Made by a program: the position numbers and the translations under genes. 64,000 nucleotides of DNA, taken from positions 558,001 through 622,000 of the forward strand of contig CP130488.1 of assembly GCA_030522375.1 (NCBI GenBank), given 5' to 3'. The stretch comes from Methanosuratincola petrocarbonis. Its GTDB lineage: Archaea; Thermoproteota; Methanomethylicia; Methanomethylicales; Methanomethylicaceae. Below are positions 16,663 to 24,587 of the stretch, one piece after another (the stretch's first letter is position 1; every line of letters starts with the position of its first letter). Under the pieces are notes generated by a model. The model ran no database searches. It saw only the letters and a list, made by a program, of their open reading frames with translations, and was not told the origin of the DNA.

Positions 16663-17759
16663 GCCAGATCACCCATCGCCCCTTTCAGCATCTCGATGAA
16701 CTTCAGATTGTTCTCCCTCGTTGAGACGGTGACTCTTATGCAGTTCTCGAGTAGCGGCAGCCCTCCCCTGTCCCTCACGTCCATCCCTCCTTCGCCCAGG
16801 CGCCTCACGACCTCGCCCGAGTCGACCCCCTGCGGCAGTCTGAAGAGTATGAAGTTGGCGTCGGACTCATAGACCTCGACCCCGCTGATCATCTCGAGCT
16901 CAGCCATGAGGTAGTTCCTCTCCTCGACCACCTGTTTGATGAATGACTCGTAGACCTTCCTGTTCTCCAGCACGAGCCTGACCATCTCCTGGGCTACAGA
17001 GTTGACGCTGAACGGGCTCTGCGCGGCCCTGAGCCACTCAAGCAGCTTTGCGTTGCCGATGCAGTACCCTACCCTGAGCCCCGCCATCCCGAATGCCTTG
17101 GAGAAAGTCCTCAGGACCAGCAGGTTCTCATGCTGGGTGCACTCCCCTGCGAGGGAGTAAGGCGCAAAGTCCGCATAGGCCTCGTCGAGCACGACCACCC
17201 TGCCGCTCTCTTCGACTACTCTCAGGACCTCGTCCCTGTTGAACTGCCTCCCGGTCGGGTTGTTCGGCGAGCAGATGAATATGACCTTGGTGGAGTCGCC
17301 TATGGCTGAGAGGACGCTCTCGGCGCTCAGGTCGAAGTCGCCTGTGGTGAGTACCTGCCTCGTCTTCCCGCCTGCGATCCCCGTGTAGAACTTGTACATC
17401 TCGAAGGTCGGGTCTACCACGATCGCCTCCCGCCCCTTTGAGGAGAGGAAGACCTTCGCAACCAGGTCGAGTATCTCGTCTGAGCCGTTCCCGATCAGTA
17501 CCTCGTCCTCCCAAACACCGAGGCTTTCGGCGATGGCCCTCGCTGCCGCCCAGCCCTTAGGTGGCGGGTACTCCCTTGCGTCCACCCTCTTGACAGCCTC
17601 CGCAAGGAGCGTGTCCGAGAAGAACCGGTTCACCAGCATGTTCTCGTTCAGCCCCATCCTCACCCTCCCCTCCCCTGCGAGGCTGGCATAGGCTCCCCTC
17701 CACTTCTTCTCGCCCAGGATCCCCTTGAGTCGGTCGACCACGAAGTCGCTCGGGTCCAT
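16659..17759 (-). CDS. hisC: Histidinol-phosphate aminotransferase HisC
   Basis: A PLP-dependent fold-type I aminotransferase of 366 residues. It has the substrate-binding NENMLVN start, GNGSDEILD, CSPNNPTGRQFNRDE, VVLDEAYADFAPYS and the PLP-lysine motif RTFSKAFGMAGLRVGY near residue 220. The C-terminal Arg is in RVTVSTRENN. The overlap with hisD is TAATG. Assigned as HisC rather than another class I enzyme because of its place in the operon. Confidence 0.95.
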   Translation of the reverse strand: MDPSDFVVDRLKGILGEKKWRGAYASLAGEGRVRMGLNENMLVNRFFSDTLLAEAVKRVDAREYPPPKGWAAARAIAESLGVWEDEVLIGNGSDEILDLVAKVFLSSKGREAIVVDPTFEMYKFYTGIAGGKTRQVLTTGDFDLSAESVLSAIGDSTKVIFICSPNNPTGRQFNRDEVLRVVEESGRVVVLDEAYADFAPYSLAGECTQHENLLVLRTFSKAFGMAGLRVGYCIGNAKLLEWLRAAQSPFSVNSVAQEMVRLVLENRKVYESFIKQVVEERNYLMAELEMISGVEVYESDANFILFRLPQGVDSGEVVRRLGEGGMDVRDRGGLPLLENCIRVTVSTRENNLKFIEMLKGAMGDLA

Positions 17760-19048
17760 TACTTCGCCCCCTCGCCCTGTGTGCCCATCCTGGAGGAGAC
17801 GGCCCTGGCGTGGTTCAGGAGCCCCTCCGCCGTCGCTACCATCACTGCGTCGCCACCTATCCGCATTATCCCATCCCTAGTGCACCTGAGGTACTCCCTC
17901 GACCTCAAGAAGTCCCTGACCGAGAGCGGGGAAGCCCTCTTCGCCCAACCCATAGTCGGGAGGACGTGGTTGGTCCCTGCAGTGTAGTCGCCAAGCGGGA
18001 CTGGAGTGTACTCGCCGATGAAAACAGCGCCCGCATTCCTCACCATCCTGAACACTTCCTCCGCGCCCTTGCCGACGAGCTCCAGGTGCTCGGGCGCGAT
18101 CTCGTTTATCGCCCTTGCCCCCTCCTCGCGGCTCCCCACGATCAGTGCAACTGCCTGGGCGGCGCTCTTCTCAAGGATCTCCTTCCTGGGGGAAGCCGCG
18201 ACCATCCTGTCTACGGTCTTGGCAACCTCCTCTGCTAGCCCCATGTCGGTGGTGACTAGGGCTGCCTTTGCCCTCGGGTCGTGCTCGCACTGCGCCAGGA
18301 TGTCATAAGCCAGCCATTCGGGCTTATCGAACCCCTCGGTATATATCAGCAGCTCACTCGGCCCTGCTGGCATGTCGACCGCCACGTCCCAAGAGACGAT
18401 CATCTTCGCAACAGTGACATAGATATTCCCGGGGCCGAAGATCTTCTCGACCTTCCTTATCCGCTTGGTGCCGTACGCCATAGCTGCAATTGCTTGGGCC
18501 CCCCCGACCCTGTAGACTTCGTCCACCTCTGCAAGGTAGGCTGCTGCCAGGATCGCCTCGGGTATCTCCCCGCCCCTCCCTGGGGGTGTGAACATGGCGC
18601 ACCTGTCCACCCCTGCTACCTTCGCTGGGATCGCCGTCATCAGCACGGTCGAGGGGTATGCGGCGCTCCCGCCCGGAACATAGATCCCTACCGACTGTAT
18701 CGGGTCGAACTTTATCCCGGCCGAGACGCCGGGGGCTATTGTGGTGGCGAACTCCAGGGGCTTCTGCAGCTCTTGGAATGTGCGTATCCTATCCGCAGAG
18801 TTCTTCAGCGCGCACCTCAGCCCCTCCGGGATCGAGCTGTATGCTTTCCTCAGTTCCCCCCACTCGACCCTTATCCGGTCCGGATCCAGCTTGACCTTGT
18901 CGAACCTTTCTGTGTACTCTAGCACTGCTTCATCCCCGAGCTCCCTGACCCTCCCAACTATCGCTGAGACATAATCGACAACTTCCTTCGGAACTTGAGA
19001 TGACTCTGCGGGGGACGACTCCCACTCGCTGTACCTGATCACCCTCAA
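17759..19048 (-). CDS. hisD: Histidinol dehydrogenase HisD
   Basis: A zinc- and NAD-dependent enzyme of 429 residues catalysing the last two steps to histidine. Signature stretches are YVPGGSAAYPSTVLM, GAQAIAAMAYGT, FGPGNIYVTVAK, DMPAGPSELLI and the zinc ligands of QCEHDPRA. The catalytic EHLE motif is in IAPEHLELV and the late His in AGTNHVLPT. Full length for the family. The stop overlaps the hisC start by one base and the start overlaps the hisG stop. Confidence 0.97.
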   Translation of the reverse strand: MRVIRYSEWESSPAESSQVPKEVVDYVSAIVGRVRELGDEAVLEYTERFDKVKLDPDRIRVEWGELRKAYSSIPEGLRCALKNSADRIRTFQELQKPLEFATTIAPGVSAGIKFDPIQSVGIYVPGGSAAYPSTVLMTAIPAKVAGVDRCAMFTPPGRGGEIPEAILAAAYLAEVDEVYRVGGAQAIAAMAYGTKRIRKVEKIFGPGNIYVTVAKMIVSWDVAVDMPAGPSELLIYTEGFDKPEWLAYDILAQCEHDPRAKAALVTTDMGLAEEVAKTVDRMVAASPRKEILEKSAAQAVALIVGSREEGARAINEIAPEHLELVGKGAEEVFRMVRNAGAVFIGEYTPVPLGDYTAGTNHVLPTMGWAKRASPLSVRDFLRSREYLRCTRDGIMRIGGDAVMVATAEGLLNHARAVSSRMGTQGEGAK

Positions 19049-19692
19049 GGACTCAACCCCTTCAGCCTGTTAGTTATCGCTTCGACCTTATCATACTTTG
19101 TCTTGTACGATATCTTGTTGCAGATCAGCCTCGCCGAGGAGCTCATCACCCTCCCGATCGCTGTCAGCCGGTTCTTCTCCAGCGTAGCCCCAGTGCTTGA
19201 GATGTCCACGATTGCGGTCGCGAGACCTAGCCTCGGGGCTATCTCGACCGCTCCCTTTAGTGTGATCGTCTCGATTTGGATCCCGAGCTCGTCGAAATAA
19301 GCCTTCGTGATATTCGGGAATTCAGTGGCGACCTTGGAACCGTGGGGGATCTCCGAGGGGCTCTTGATCCCACTCTCCCTGCTGACCGCGACGACGAGGT
19401 CGCAGCACCCGAAACGCAGGTCGGCGAGCTCGTAGACCTCGAGCCCGGTCTCCGCAACGATGTCCCTCCCTGTTATCCCGAGGTCTGCTATACCGTAATA
19501 GACATAGACGGGGATGTCCGCAGCCCTTACAGAGAGGAGGTCGATGTCAGGGTCAGTCGTCTTCGAGAGGTAGGCCCTCTCCTCGCCCAGCCCCCTTATC
19601 CCTGCCGAATCGAGGAGCCTCAGCGCCGGGTCCCGCATCCTACCCTTGTTCGGCAGGGCGAAGATCAGTCTCCCTTGACCGTCAGGGCTCAT
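19045..19692 (-). CDS. hisG: ATP phosphoribosyltransferase, short form HisG
   Basis: The first, feedback-regulated step of histidine synthesis, about 215 residues. Motifs are LIFALPNKGRM at the start, YYGIADLGITGRDIV and the PRPP loop ATAIVDISSTGATL near residue 160. The C-terminal regulatory ACT-like domain of long HisG is absent, as expected for a short enzyme that needs HisZ. ATG at 19692 is preferred; GTG at 19701 is in frame. It overlaps hisZ by about 11 bases. Confidence 0.94.
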   Translation of the reverse strand: MSPDGQGRLIFALPNKGRMRDPALRLLDSAGIRGLGEERAYLSKTTDPDIDLLSVRAADIPVYVYYGIADLGITGRDIVAETGLEVYELADLRFGCCDLVVAVSRESGIKSPSEIPHGSKVATEFPNITKAYFDELGIQIETITLKGAVEIAPRLGLATAIVDISSTGATLEKNRLTAIGRVMSSSARLICNKISYKTKYDKVEAITNRLKGLSP

Positions 19693-20779
19693 ACTCCTCA
19701 CCGCTCTCGATCACTACCGTCCTTTCGCCCACGAGTATCCCGCTCCTCTCGCCCCTGTAGGCGTCCAATGTGCAGCACCTCCCCCCCTCCCTCAGGGCCC
19801 GCGCCAGACCGATCGCCTTTTCCCTGAACCCCTCTTGGTAATACAGCTTGAGCGTATCGTTGTTCTTGTTCCGCTCCAAACCTCCGAGCGCCTTTATGCA
19901 GAGGTCTATGCTCAGCGCGAAGCCCGTTGCGGTCGTATCGATCCCAAAGTCCTTCATCATGGCGTCATACCTCCCGCCTCCGCCGATGGGGAGCCCCATC
20001 CCCGGGGTGAAGATCTCGAATACCAGGCCATTGTAGTATGCCATTTCCCTGATGGTGCTCAGGTCGACAAAGACCCTGGAGGCGCACCCGTAAGCTTCGA
20101 GCGCCCGGTAGAGGCCCCTGAAGTACTCGTACTCCTCCTCGAGGCACCCTGCCCTCTCGGCGATCTCCCCGATCAGCTCTGCGCCGCCCCTCTTGGTCAT
20201 GAGCATGGAGAACGTCTCAAGCGCGCCGCCCTCGCAGGTCACCTTCCTCAAGTCGTCGATGGACTTGGACGATATCGCGCGCGCCAGCCCCTTGTAATCC
20301 CTTATCTTGTACCTCTCCATCAGCTTCCTTATCACGCCCATGCTCCCGAGGTCTACGCTCGCCCTGATCCCTACTGAGTCGAGCATCTCAAGCGCCAAAG
20401 CGACCGCCTCGGCGTCCGCACCGACCCTCTCGCCGCCAATCAGCTCAGCGCCCGCCTGCCAGTACTCCCTGAGAGAGAGGTTCCTCGACTCCAGGTACCT
20501 GATGCAGTTTGCGATGTAGCAGAGCCTCCCCTCGTCCTTAGCCTTGGAGGCCAGCATCCTCGCTATCTGGGTCGTGACTTCCCCCCTGAGCGAGAGCAGC
20601 CTGCCGTCGTAGTCCTGTACCTTGAAAATAGAGTCTGTGAACCCCTCGCCCGCCCCGCCGCGTATGATGTCGAAGTAGTCGAGCGTCGAGGTCCGGACCT
20701 CCTTGTAGCCCCATTTCCTGAGGATCTCCCTGAACCTGCCCTCTACGAGCAGGTAGGCCTTGACCTCCTCAGGGCCCAA
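19682..20779 (-). CDS. hisZ: ATP phosphoribosyltransferase regulatory subunit HisZ, N terminus disrupted
   Basis: A histidyl-tRNA synthetase-like regulatory subunit for short HisG. It keeps the class II core (SLRGEVTTQIARMLA, REYWQAGAELIGG, PIGGGGRYDAMM), but the histidine-binding RGLDYYTG motif has decayed to REMAYYNG, which supports HisZ over HisRS. The first start codon in this frame is TTG at 20779. The conserved TPRGFRD just upstream of it is in frame but has no start codon; an in-frame TAG at 20816-20818 closes the frame. A second frame starting ATG ATG at 20837 would join after a one-base shift (see findings). First gene of the his operon. Confidence 0.85.
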   Translation of the reverse strand: MGPEEVKAYLLVEGRFREILRKWGYKEVRTSTLDYFDIIRGGAGEGFTDSIFKVQDYDGRLLSLRGEVTTQIARMLASKAKDEGRLCYIANCIRYLESRNLSLREYWQAGAELIGGERVGADAEAVALALEMLDSVGIRASVDLGSMGVIRKLMERYKIRDYKGLARAISSKSIDDLRKVTCEGGALETFSMLMTKRGGAELIGEIAERAGCLEEEYEYFRGLYRALEAYGCASRVFVDLSTIREMAYYNGLVFEIFTPGMGLPIGGGGRYDAMMKDFGIDTTATGFALSIDLCIKALGGLERNKNNDTLKLYYQEGFREKAIGLARALREGGRCCTLDAYRGERSGILVGERTVVIESGEEYEP

Positions 20780-20865
20780 ATCCCTGAATCCCCTAGGCGT
20801 CTGGAGCCTTGTGAACTAAATTCCTCCTTTCCATCATGCTCCCCTGAAGCCGGAAGCCTTTTTCG

Positions 20866-20880
20866 GTATTTAAGCTTTTC
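20866..20880 (-). promoter_or_regulatory. hisZ: TATA/BRE element of the his operon
   Basis: On the minus strand the sequence GAAAAGCTTAAATA matches an archaeal BRE plus TATA box. It lies about 30 bases ahead of the ATG ATG at 20832-20837, the best initiation point for hisZ if its reading frame were intact. A second A/T run (TTTTTAAG) lies near 20896-20903. Confidence 0.4.
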
Positions 20881-20978
20881 CCACTCCTTTCCCACTTAAA
20901 AATAAATCGATTTGGAGCTCAATTTCGCATCATATAACCTTTAAAAAGGCTCTGGGAGAGTTGATTTCCGGTGCGCTT

Positions 20979-21299
20979 ATGCGGCCTGCGACCAGGATCC
21001 TCGCCGATTCTGCTGCCGATGCGGGCAATGCGGTCTGCGAGGTTGAGCTCGGACTTCGGTCACTACGGGCCCTGGTCGGGGAGCCCGGCAAGAGGCGGTC
21101 GTTGGGCAACCTCAAGAAGGTCGGCACTGCCCTGCTGCTGACACCAACACCTGAGCCGTTCAGCGATATCGCAGGGCTTGCACTCATCGGGATCGGGGCT
21201 TTGGCTGAACGGTGGTGCTGCCCAATGACCGTCTCTGAGATGTCTAGGGAGGCAGGGTGCGTCTTCCGGTCGCTCCTCTGCACGCCTGGGCTGCTCTGA
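20979..21299 (+). CDS. Small conserved-looking hypothetical protein
   Basis: A protein of 106 residues starting at ATG 20979; TTG at 20961 is in frame but lies close to the predicted transcription start. A TATA-like CTTTAAAAAG (20938-20947) precedes it. The middle reads KKVGTALLLTPTPEPFSDIAG followed by LALIGIGALAE, a hydrophobic hairpin of the kind found in short uncharacterised archaeal proteins (alcohol-like PEP/F-SDI-G turn). Function unknown. It is divergent from the his operon, and the 200 bases after it hold the nrdD promoter. Confidence 0.55.
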   Translation: MRPATRILADSAADAGNAVCEVELGLRSLRALVGEPGKRRSLGNLKKVGTALLLTPTPEPFSDIAGLALIGIGALAERWCCPMTVSEMSREAGCVFRSLLCTPGLL

Positions 21300-21425
21300 A
21301 CTTATTTATTTATATTCTACGATAAGGATTCCTGGCGTGCCCAGTACGCAGTTTATTTGCCGAAATGAAAATCCGCCATATTGTGTTGGACAGTTATCAA
21401 TTTTTCTAAACATTTTACTCTAAAA

Positions 21426-21436
21426 AACCTTATAAG
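21426..21436 (+). promoter_or_regulatory. nrdD: TATA box upstream of nrdD
   Basis: The sequence ACCTTATAAG within an A-rich run precedes nrdD by about 70 bases, implying a 5' leader of roughly 40 bases. The upstream 21300-21420 is A+T-rich and otherwise empty. Confidence 0.4.
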
Positions 21437-21502
21437 CGCTGGATCCGATAGGAATAAAATGCCGGTAAATATTAGAGTTGAGCTCGTATCGGGGGTCTGG
21501 TT

Positions 21503-23674
21503 ATGACAGAAGTAATAGTGAACGGCAAACTCCCTCCACCCGTGAGGCGGAGCGACGGAGTAATAGTCCCATTCAATAAGGATCTGATAGTGAAGAGCCT
21601 GCTCAAGGAAACCCAGCTCGTCAAGGAGCTTTACAACGAGCGCCCCCTCACAGAGGAGGAGGCTAAGATGATTGCCGACGAGGTGCAGGACGAGATACTG
21701 GGGATGCGCCTCAAGATGCTCAGTGGCCCCCTGATACGCGAGATAGTCAACGTGAAGCTCTTAGAGCACGGGTTCGCCAAGCAAAGGAACGTCTACACCA
21801 GGGTCGGGATGCCCCTGTACGAGGTCTACAAGATAGATAACTCCGACGGCTACGAGTCGAGGGAGAACGCGAACCTCCAGCCGAACCCTGAGACATTCCA
21901 CAAGAAGAAGGCAGACTTCCTCAGCAAGGAGTCTTACCTCCTCATGATCCCTTCACATATTGCCGACGCGCACCTCCGTGGGGACATCCATCTCCATGAC
22001 CTGGAGTACTGGGGGACTCGCCCGTTCTGCCAGGACTGGGACCTCAGGTACTTCTTCTATTACGGGCTCATGCCGGACGGGACTGGGACACACACCTCGG
22101 TCGCTGGACCCGCAAAGCACGCAGAGGTCGCGATCCTGCATGCTGCGAAAGTGCTCGGGGCTGCGCAGACCAACTTCGCCGGCGGCCAGGGCTTCTTCAA
22201 CTTCACTGTCTTCATGGCTCCGTACCTGAAGGACTTTGACACGAAAAAGCTGCACCAGACCGCGCAGATGTTCCTCTACGAGATGACCCAGCTATACGTA
22301 GCCCGCGGCGGCCAGCCCGTATTCTCCTCGATACAGATCGAGTCCGGCGTCCCAAAGGTCTGGCAGGATGCGCCCGTGGTATCGCACGGCAAGAAGTGGC
22401 CAGACCTGAGGTACGGCGACCTCGAGGACACTGTCCACGCTTTCGCGGTCGCGCTGCTCGAGGAGTACCTGAAAGGCGATGCGATGGGCAAGATGTTCAA
22501 CTTCCCGAAGCCTGAGGTCGTCCAGAGGGCGAGGTACTGGGACGACAAGGAGTTCGAGGACGTGATGCTCAAGGCAGCCGAGCTCTCGGCGAAGTTCGGT
22601 TCGACATACTACGACAACATGATCCCCGCCTACAGGGGAGGCGAGGACGGCGTCTCGTGCTTCCAGTGCTGCGCATACTCGTTCTCGGAGGACGGCAAGT
22701 CCGAGAACTTCCAGAAGAAGGTGATGTTCGAGGACGGGGCCCACTTCTCGATGGGCGGGATGCAGGTGGTCACCGTCAACCTGCCGAGGGTCGCATACAA
22801 GTCAGGGGGGGACGAAGCGCGGCTCCTTGAGGTGCTGAAGTCCACAATGGACATCGCGAAGGAGGCCCTAATGCTCAAGAAGGCGACGATAAGGCGGCAG
22901 TTCGACAGGGGCCTGATACCATTCGCGTCCCAGCGCCCCCGCGGCGCCCCGCCGGCGGTCGACATCGGCAATCTCTCGCTCACTATAGGGTTCGTCGGGA
23001 TGAACGAGCTCGTCCAGCACATGACGGGTTATGAGATCCACGAGGACCCGTCAGCCCAGAAGCTGGCCCTCAAAGTGCTGATCGAGATGGACAAGATAAG
23101 TAAGTCCTACAGCGAGGAGACTGGGGAGAAGTTCTCCATCGCAAGGACGCCTGCAGAGTCCGCTGCCCAGCGCTTCGCGGTGGCTGACCTGATACACTAC
23201 CCCAAGTTTGCTAGGGAGCTGGTGAAGGGGGACCTTGAGAAGGGGCTGTCTTTGCTGAACGACACAAAGGACATCCCAGTCTACTATTCCAACGGAGCGC
23301 ACGTCAACGTCGCTGCGCAGCTCCCGCTGGACCAGCGCCTCTCGATCGAGCAGAGGTTCTTCCCGATACTCAAGGGAGGGGACATATTCCACGTCTGGCT
23401 TGGCGAGGCAAACCCGGACCCAGAAGCCCTGATGAAGCTCAACATGAGGCTTGCGAAGCAGTCATGGGTCGGCTACTGGTCCCACACGAAGGACATCACA
23501 GTCTGCAGGGACTGCGGCTATGTCGGCGGCGGGCTGAATTCGAGTTGCCCGACTTGCGGCAGCCGCTCTGTGAAGAACTACTCCAGGATAACTGGTTACT
23601 ACCAGGACGTCAGCTCTTGGAACGCTGCCAAAAGGCAGGAGCTCAAGGAAAGGTACAGGGTCAGGCTCTCATGA
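21503..23674 (+). CDS. nrdD: Anaerobic ribonucleoside-triphosphate reductase
   Basis: A class III ribonucleotide reductase of 723 residues making dNTPs under anoxia with a glycyl radical. An N-terminal ATP-cone (VRRSDGVIVPFNKDLIVKSL onward, residues 15-105) gives allosteric control. The catalytic barrel follows, with Cys in VSCFQCCAY. A C-terminal zinc site is formed by CRDCGY and CPTCGS (about 668-690). The radical glycine is Gly698 in RITGYYQDVSSWN. The stop codon overlaps the nrdG start (ATGA). The enzyme implies anaerobic growth. Confidence 0.97.
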   Translation: MTEVIVNGKLPPPVRRSDGVIVPFNKDLIVKSLLKETQLVKELYNERPLTEEEAKMIADEVQDEILGMRLKMLSGPLIREIVNVKLLEHGFAKQRNVYTRVGMPLYEVYKIDNSDGYESRENANLQPNPETFHKKKADFLSKESYLLMIPSHIADAHLRGDIHLHDLEYWGTRPFCQDWDLRYFFYYGLMPDGTGTHTSVAGPAKHAEVAILHAAKVLGAAQTNFAGGQGFFNFTVFMAPYLKDFDTKKLHQTAQMFLYEMTQLYVARGGQPVFSSIQIESGVPKVWQDAPVVSHGKKWPDLRYGDLEDTVHAFAVALLEEYLKGDAMGKMFNFPKPEVVQRARYWDDKEFEDVMLKAAELSAKFGSTYYDNMIPAYRGGEDGVSCFQCCAYSFSEDGKSENFQKKVMFEDGAHFSMGGMQVVTVNLPRVAYKSGGDEARLLEVLKSTMDIAKEALMLKKATIRRQFDRGLIPFASQRPRGAPPAVDIGNLSLTIGFVGMNELVQHMTGYEIHEDPSAQKLALKVLIEMDKISKSYSEETGEKFSIARTPAESAAQRFAVADLIHYPKFARELVKGDLEKGLSLLNDTKDIPVYYSNGAHVNVAAQLPLDQRLSIEQRFFPILKGGDIFHVWLGEANPDPEALMKLNMRLAKQSWVGYWSHTKDITVCRDCGYVGGGLNSSCPTCGSRSVKNYSRITGYYQDVSSWNAAKRQELKERYRVRLS

Positions 23675-24528
23675 GCGCGGGCAGCGGCAGTAGTGGACAC
23701 GGCTCTTCGGGCAGGGGAGGAGGGAAAGGCAGAGGCAGTGATCTCGGCGCGGGATCAAAAGCCGAGGCCTACGCCCCAGAAATTATGCCCCTCTCCCTAT
23801 GCGACTTCCCTGGGGAGCCAGCCATAGTGATCTTCTTCTCCGGGTGCAACTACCGGTGCGGATACTGCCAGAACTGGAAGATAAGGGAGCAGGACAGGTC
23901 GCACTTGACAAGGATCGACCGGATCGAGCAGGTCTTGGAGGGCGGGAAGCTGATCAGCGCCTGCAAGGTGACAGGCGGGGAGCCTCTCCTCCAGCCTGAG
24001 GCCCTGATGAGGATCGCTAAGAAGGCAAGGTCGCTCGGGTACAAGTTCGGGATTGACACCAACGGCACACTCCCGGAGCGGCTCAGGGAGATGCTGCCTT
24101 TGCTCGACCTCGTCTCGATCGACATCAAGACCGCCCTCAACGACCTCGAGTACAGGAAGGTGGCTGGGGTGGACAGACCGATGGTGGACCGTGTGGTCGA
24201 GTCGATTAGGATCGCGCTCGCCTCGAGCGCATTCGTGGACCTCCGCATGGTAGTGATCCCGGGGGTGAACGACAGCCTGGAGGTTATCCGGTCGATTGGC
24301 CAGGACTTGAGCAGGATGGGGTACGGGGATAAGGCCTCAGCCGGCGGTGCAAGTTTCACCTTGGTTGAGTTCGTCCCGGAAAACGCCGGGAGCAGGGAGT
24401 ACTCGATGATACGGAACCCGTCAGTTGAGGAGCTCGCAAGGCTGGCGAAGGCAGTGGGTCTCCGTAATGTGCGGGTCTCGCACCGCGCGCTTGGATATTG
24501 CGTAAGCGTAGAGAAGATTCAGCTATGA
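23671..24528 (+). CDS. nrdG: Anaerobic ribonucleotide reductase activating protein (radical SAM)
   Basis: A radical SAM activase of 285 residues that installs the glycyl radical on NrdD. The cluster motif is CNYRCGYC (about residues 57-64), followed by KVTGGEPLLQPEA. The start ATG overlaps the nrdD stop. The first 30 residues are unusual: a low-complexity run of Gly and Ser with a few Lys/Arg/His (GSGSSGHGSSGRGGGKGRG), absent from ordinary NrdG. The sequence from EIMPLSLCDFPGEPA onward matches the family. Confidence 0.92.
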   Translation: MSAGSGSSGHGSSGRGGGKGRGSDLGAGSKAEAYAPEIMPLSLCDFPGEPAIVIFFSGCNYRCGYCQNWKIREQDRSHLTRIDRIEQVLEGGKLISACKVTGGEPLLQPEALMRIAKKARSLGYKFGIDTNGTLPERLREMLPLLDLVSIDIKTALNDLEYRKVAGVDRPMVDRVVESIRIALASSAFVDLRMVVIPGVNDSLEVIRSIGQDLSRMGYGDKASAGGASFTLVEFVPENAGSREYSMIRNPSVEELARLAKAVGLRNVRVSHRALGYCVSVEKIQL

Positions 24529-24587
24529 TGTTCCACCACAGATTTGTTATGAAAAAGGGAACGATAAGAAAAAAGCGAGGGGAAGGA

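Noticed and set aside
19682..20779. Annotation of hisZ as histidyl-tRNA synthetase
   Set aside because: The histidine-binding RGLDYYTG motif is degenerate, the anticodon-binding domain is not convincing, and it sits first in a his operon with short HisG.
23590..23674. Suspected loss of the NrdD radical glycine, because WNAAK lacks the Gly of the bacterial NAGK segment
   Set aside because: The radical residue is the Gly of the R-x-x-G-Y motif. RITGYY carries it (Gly698), so the site is intact.
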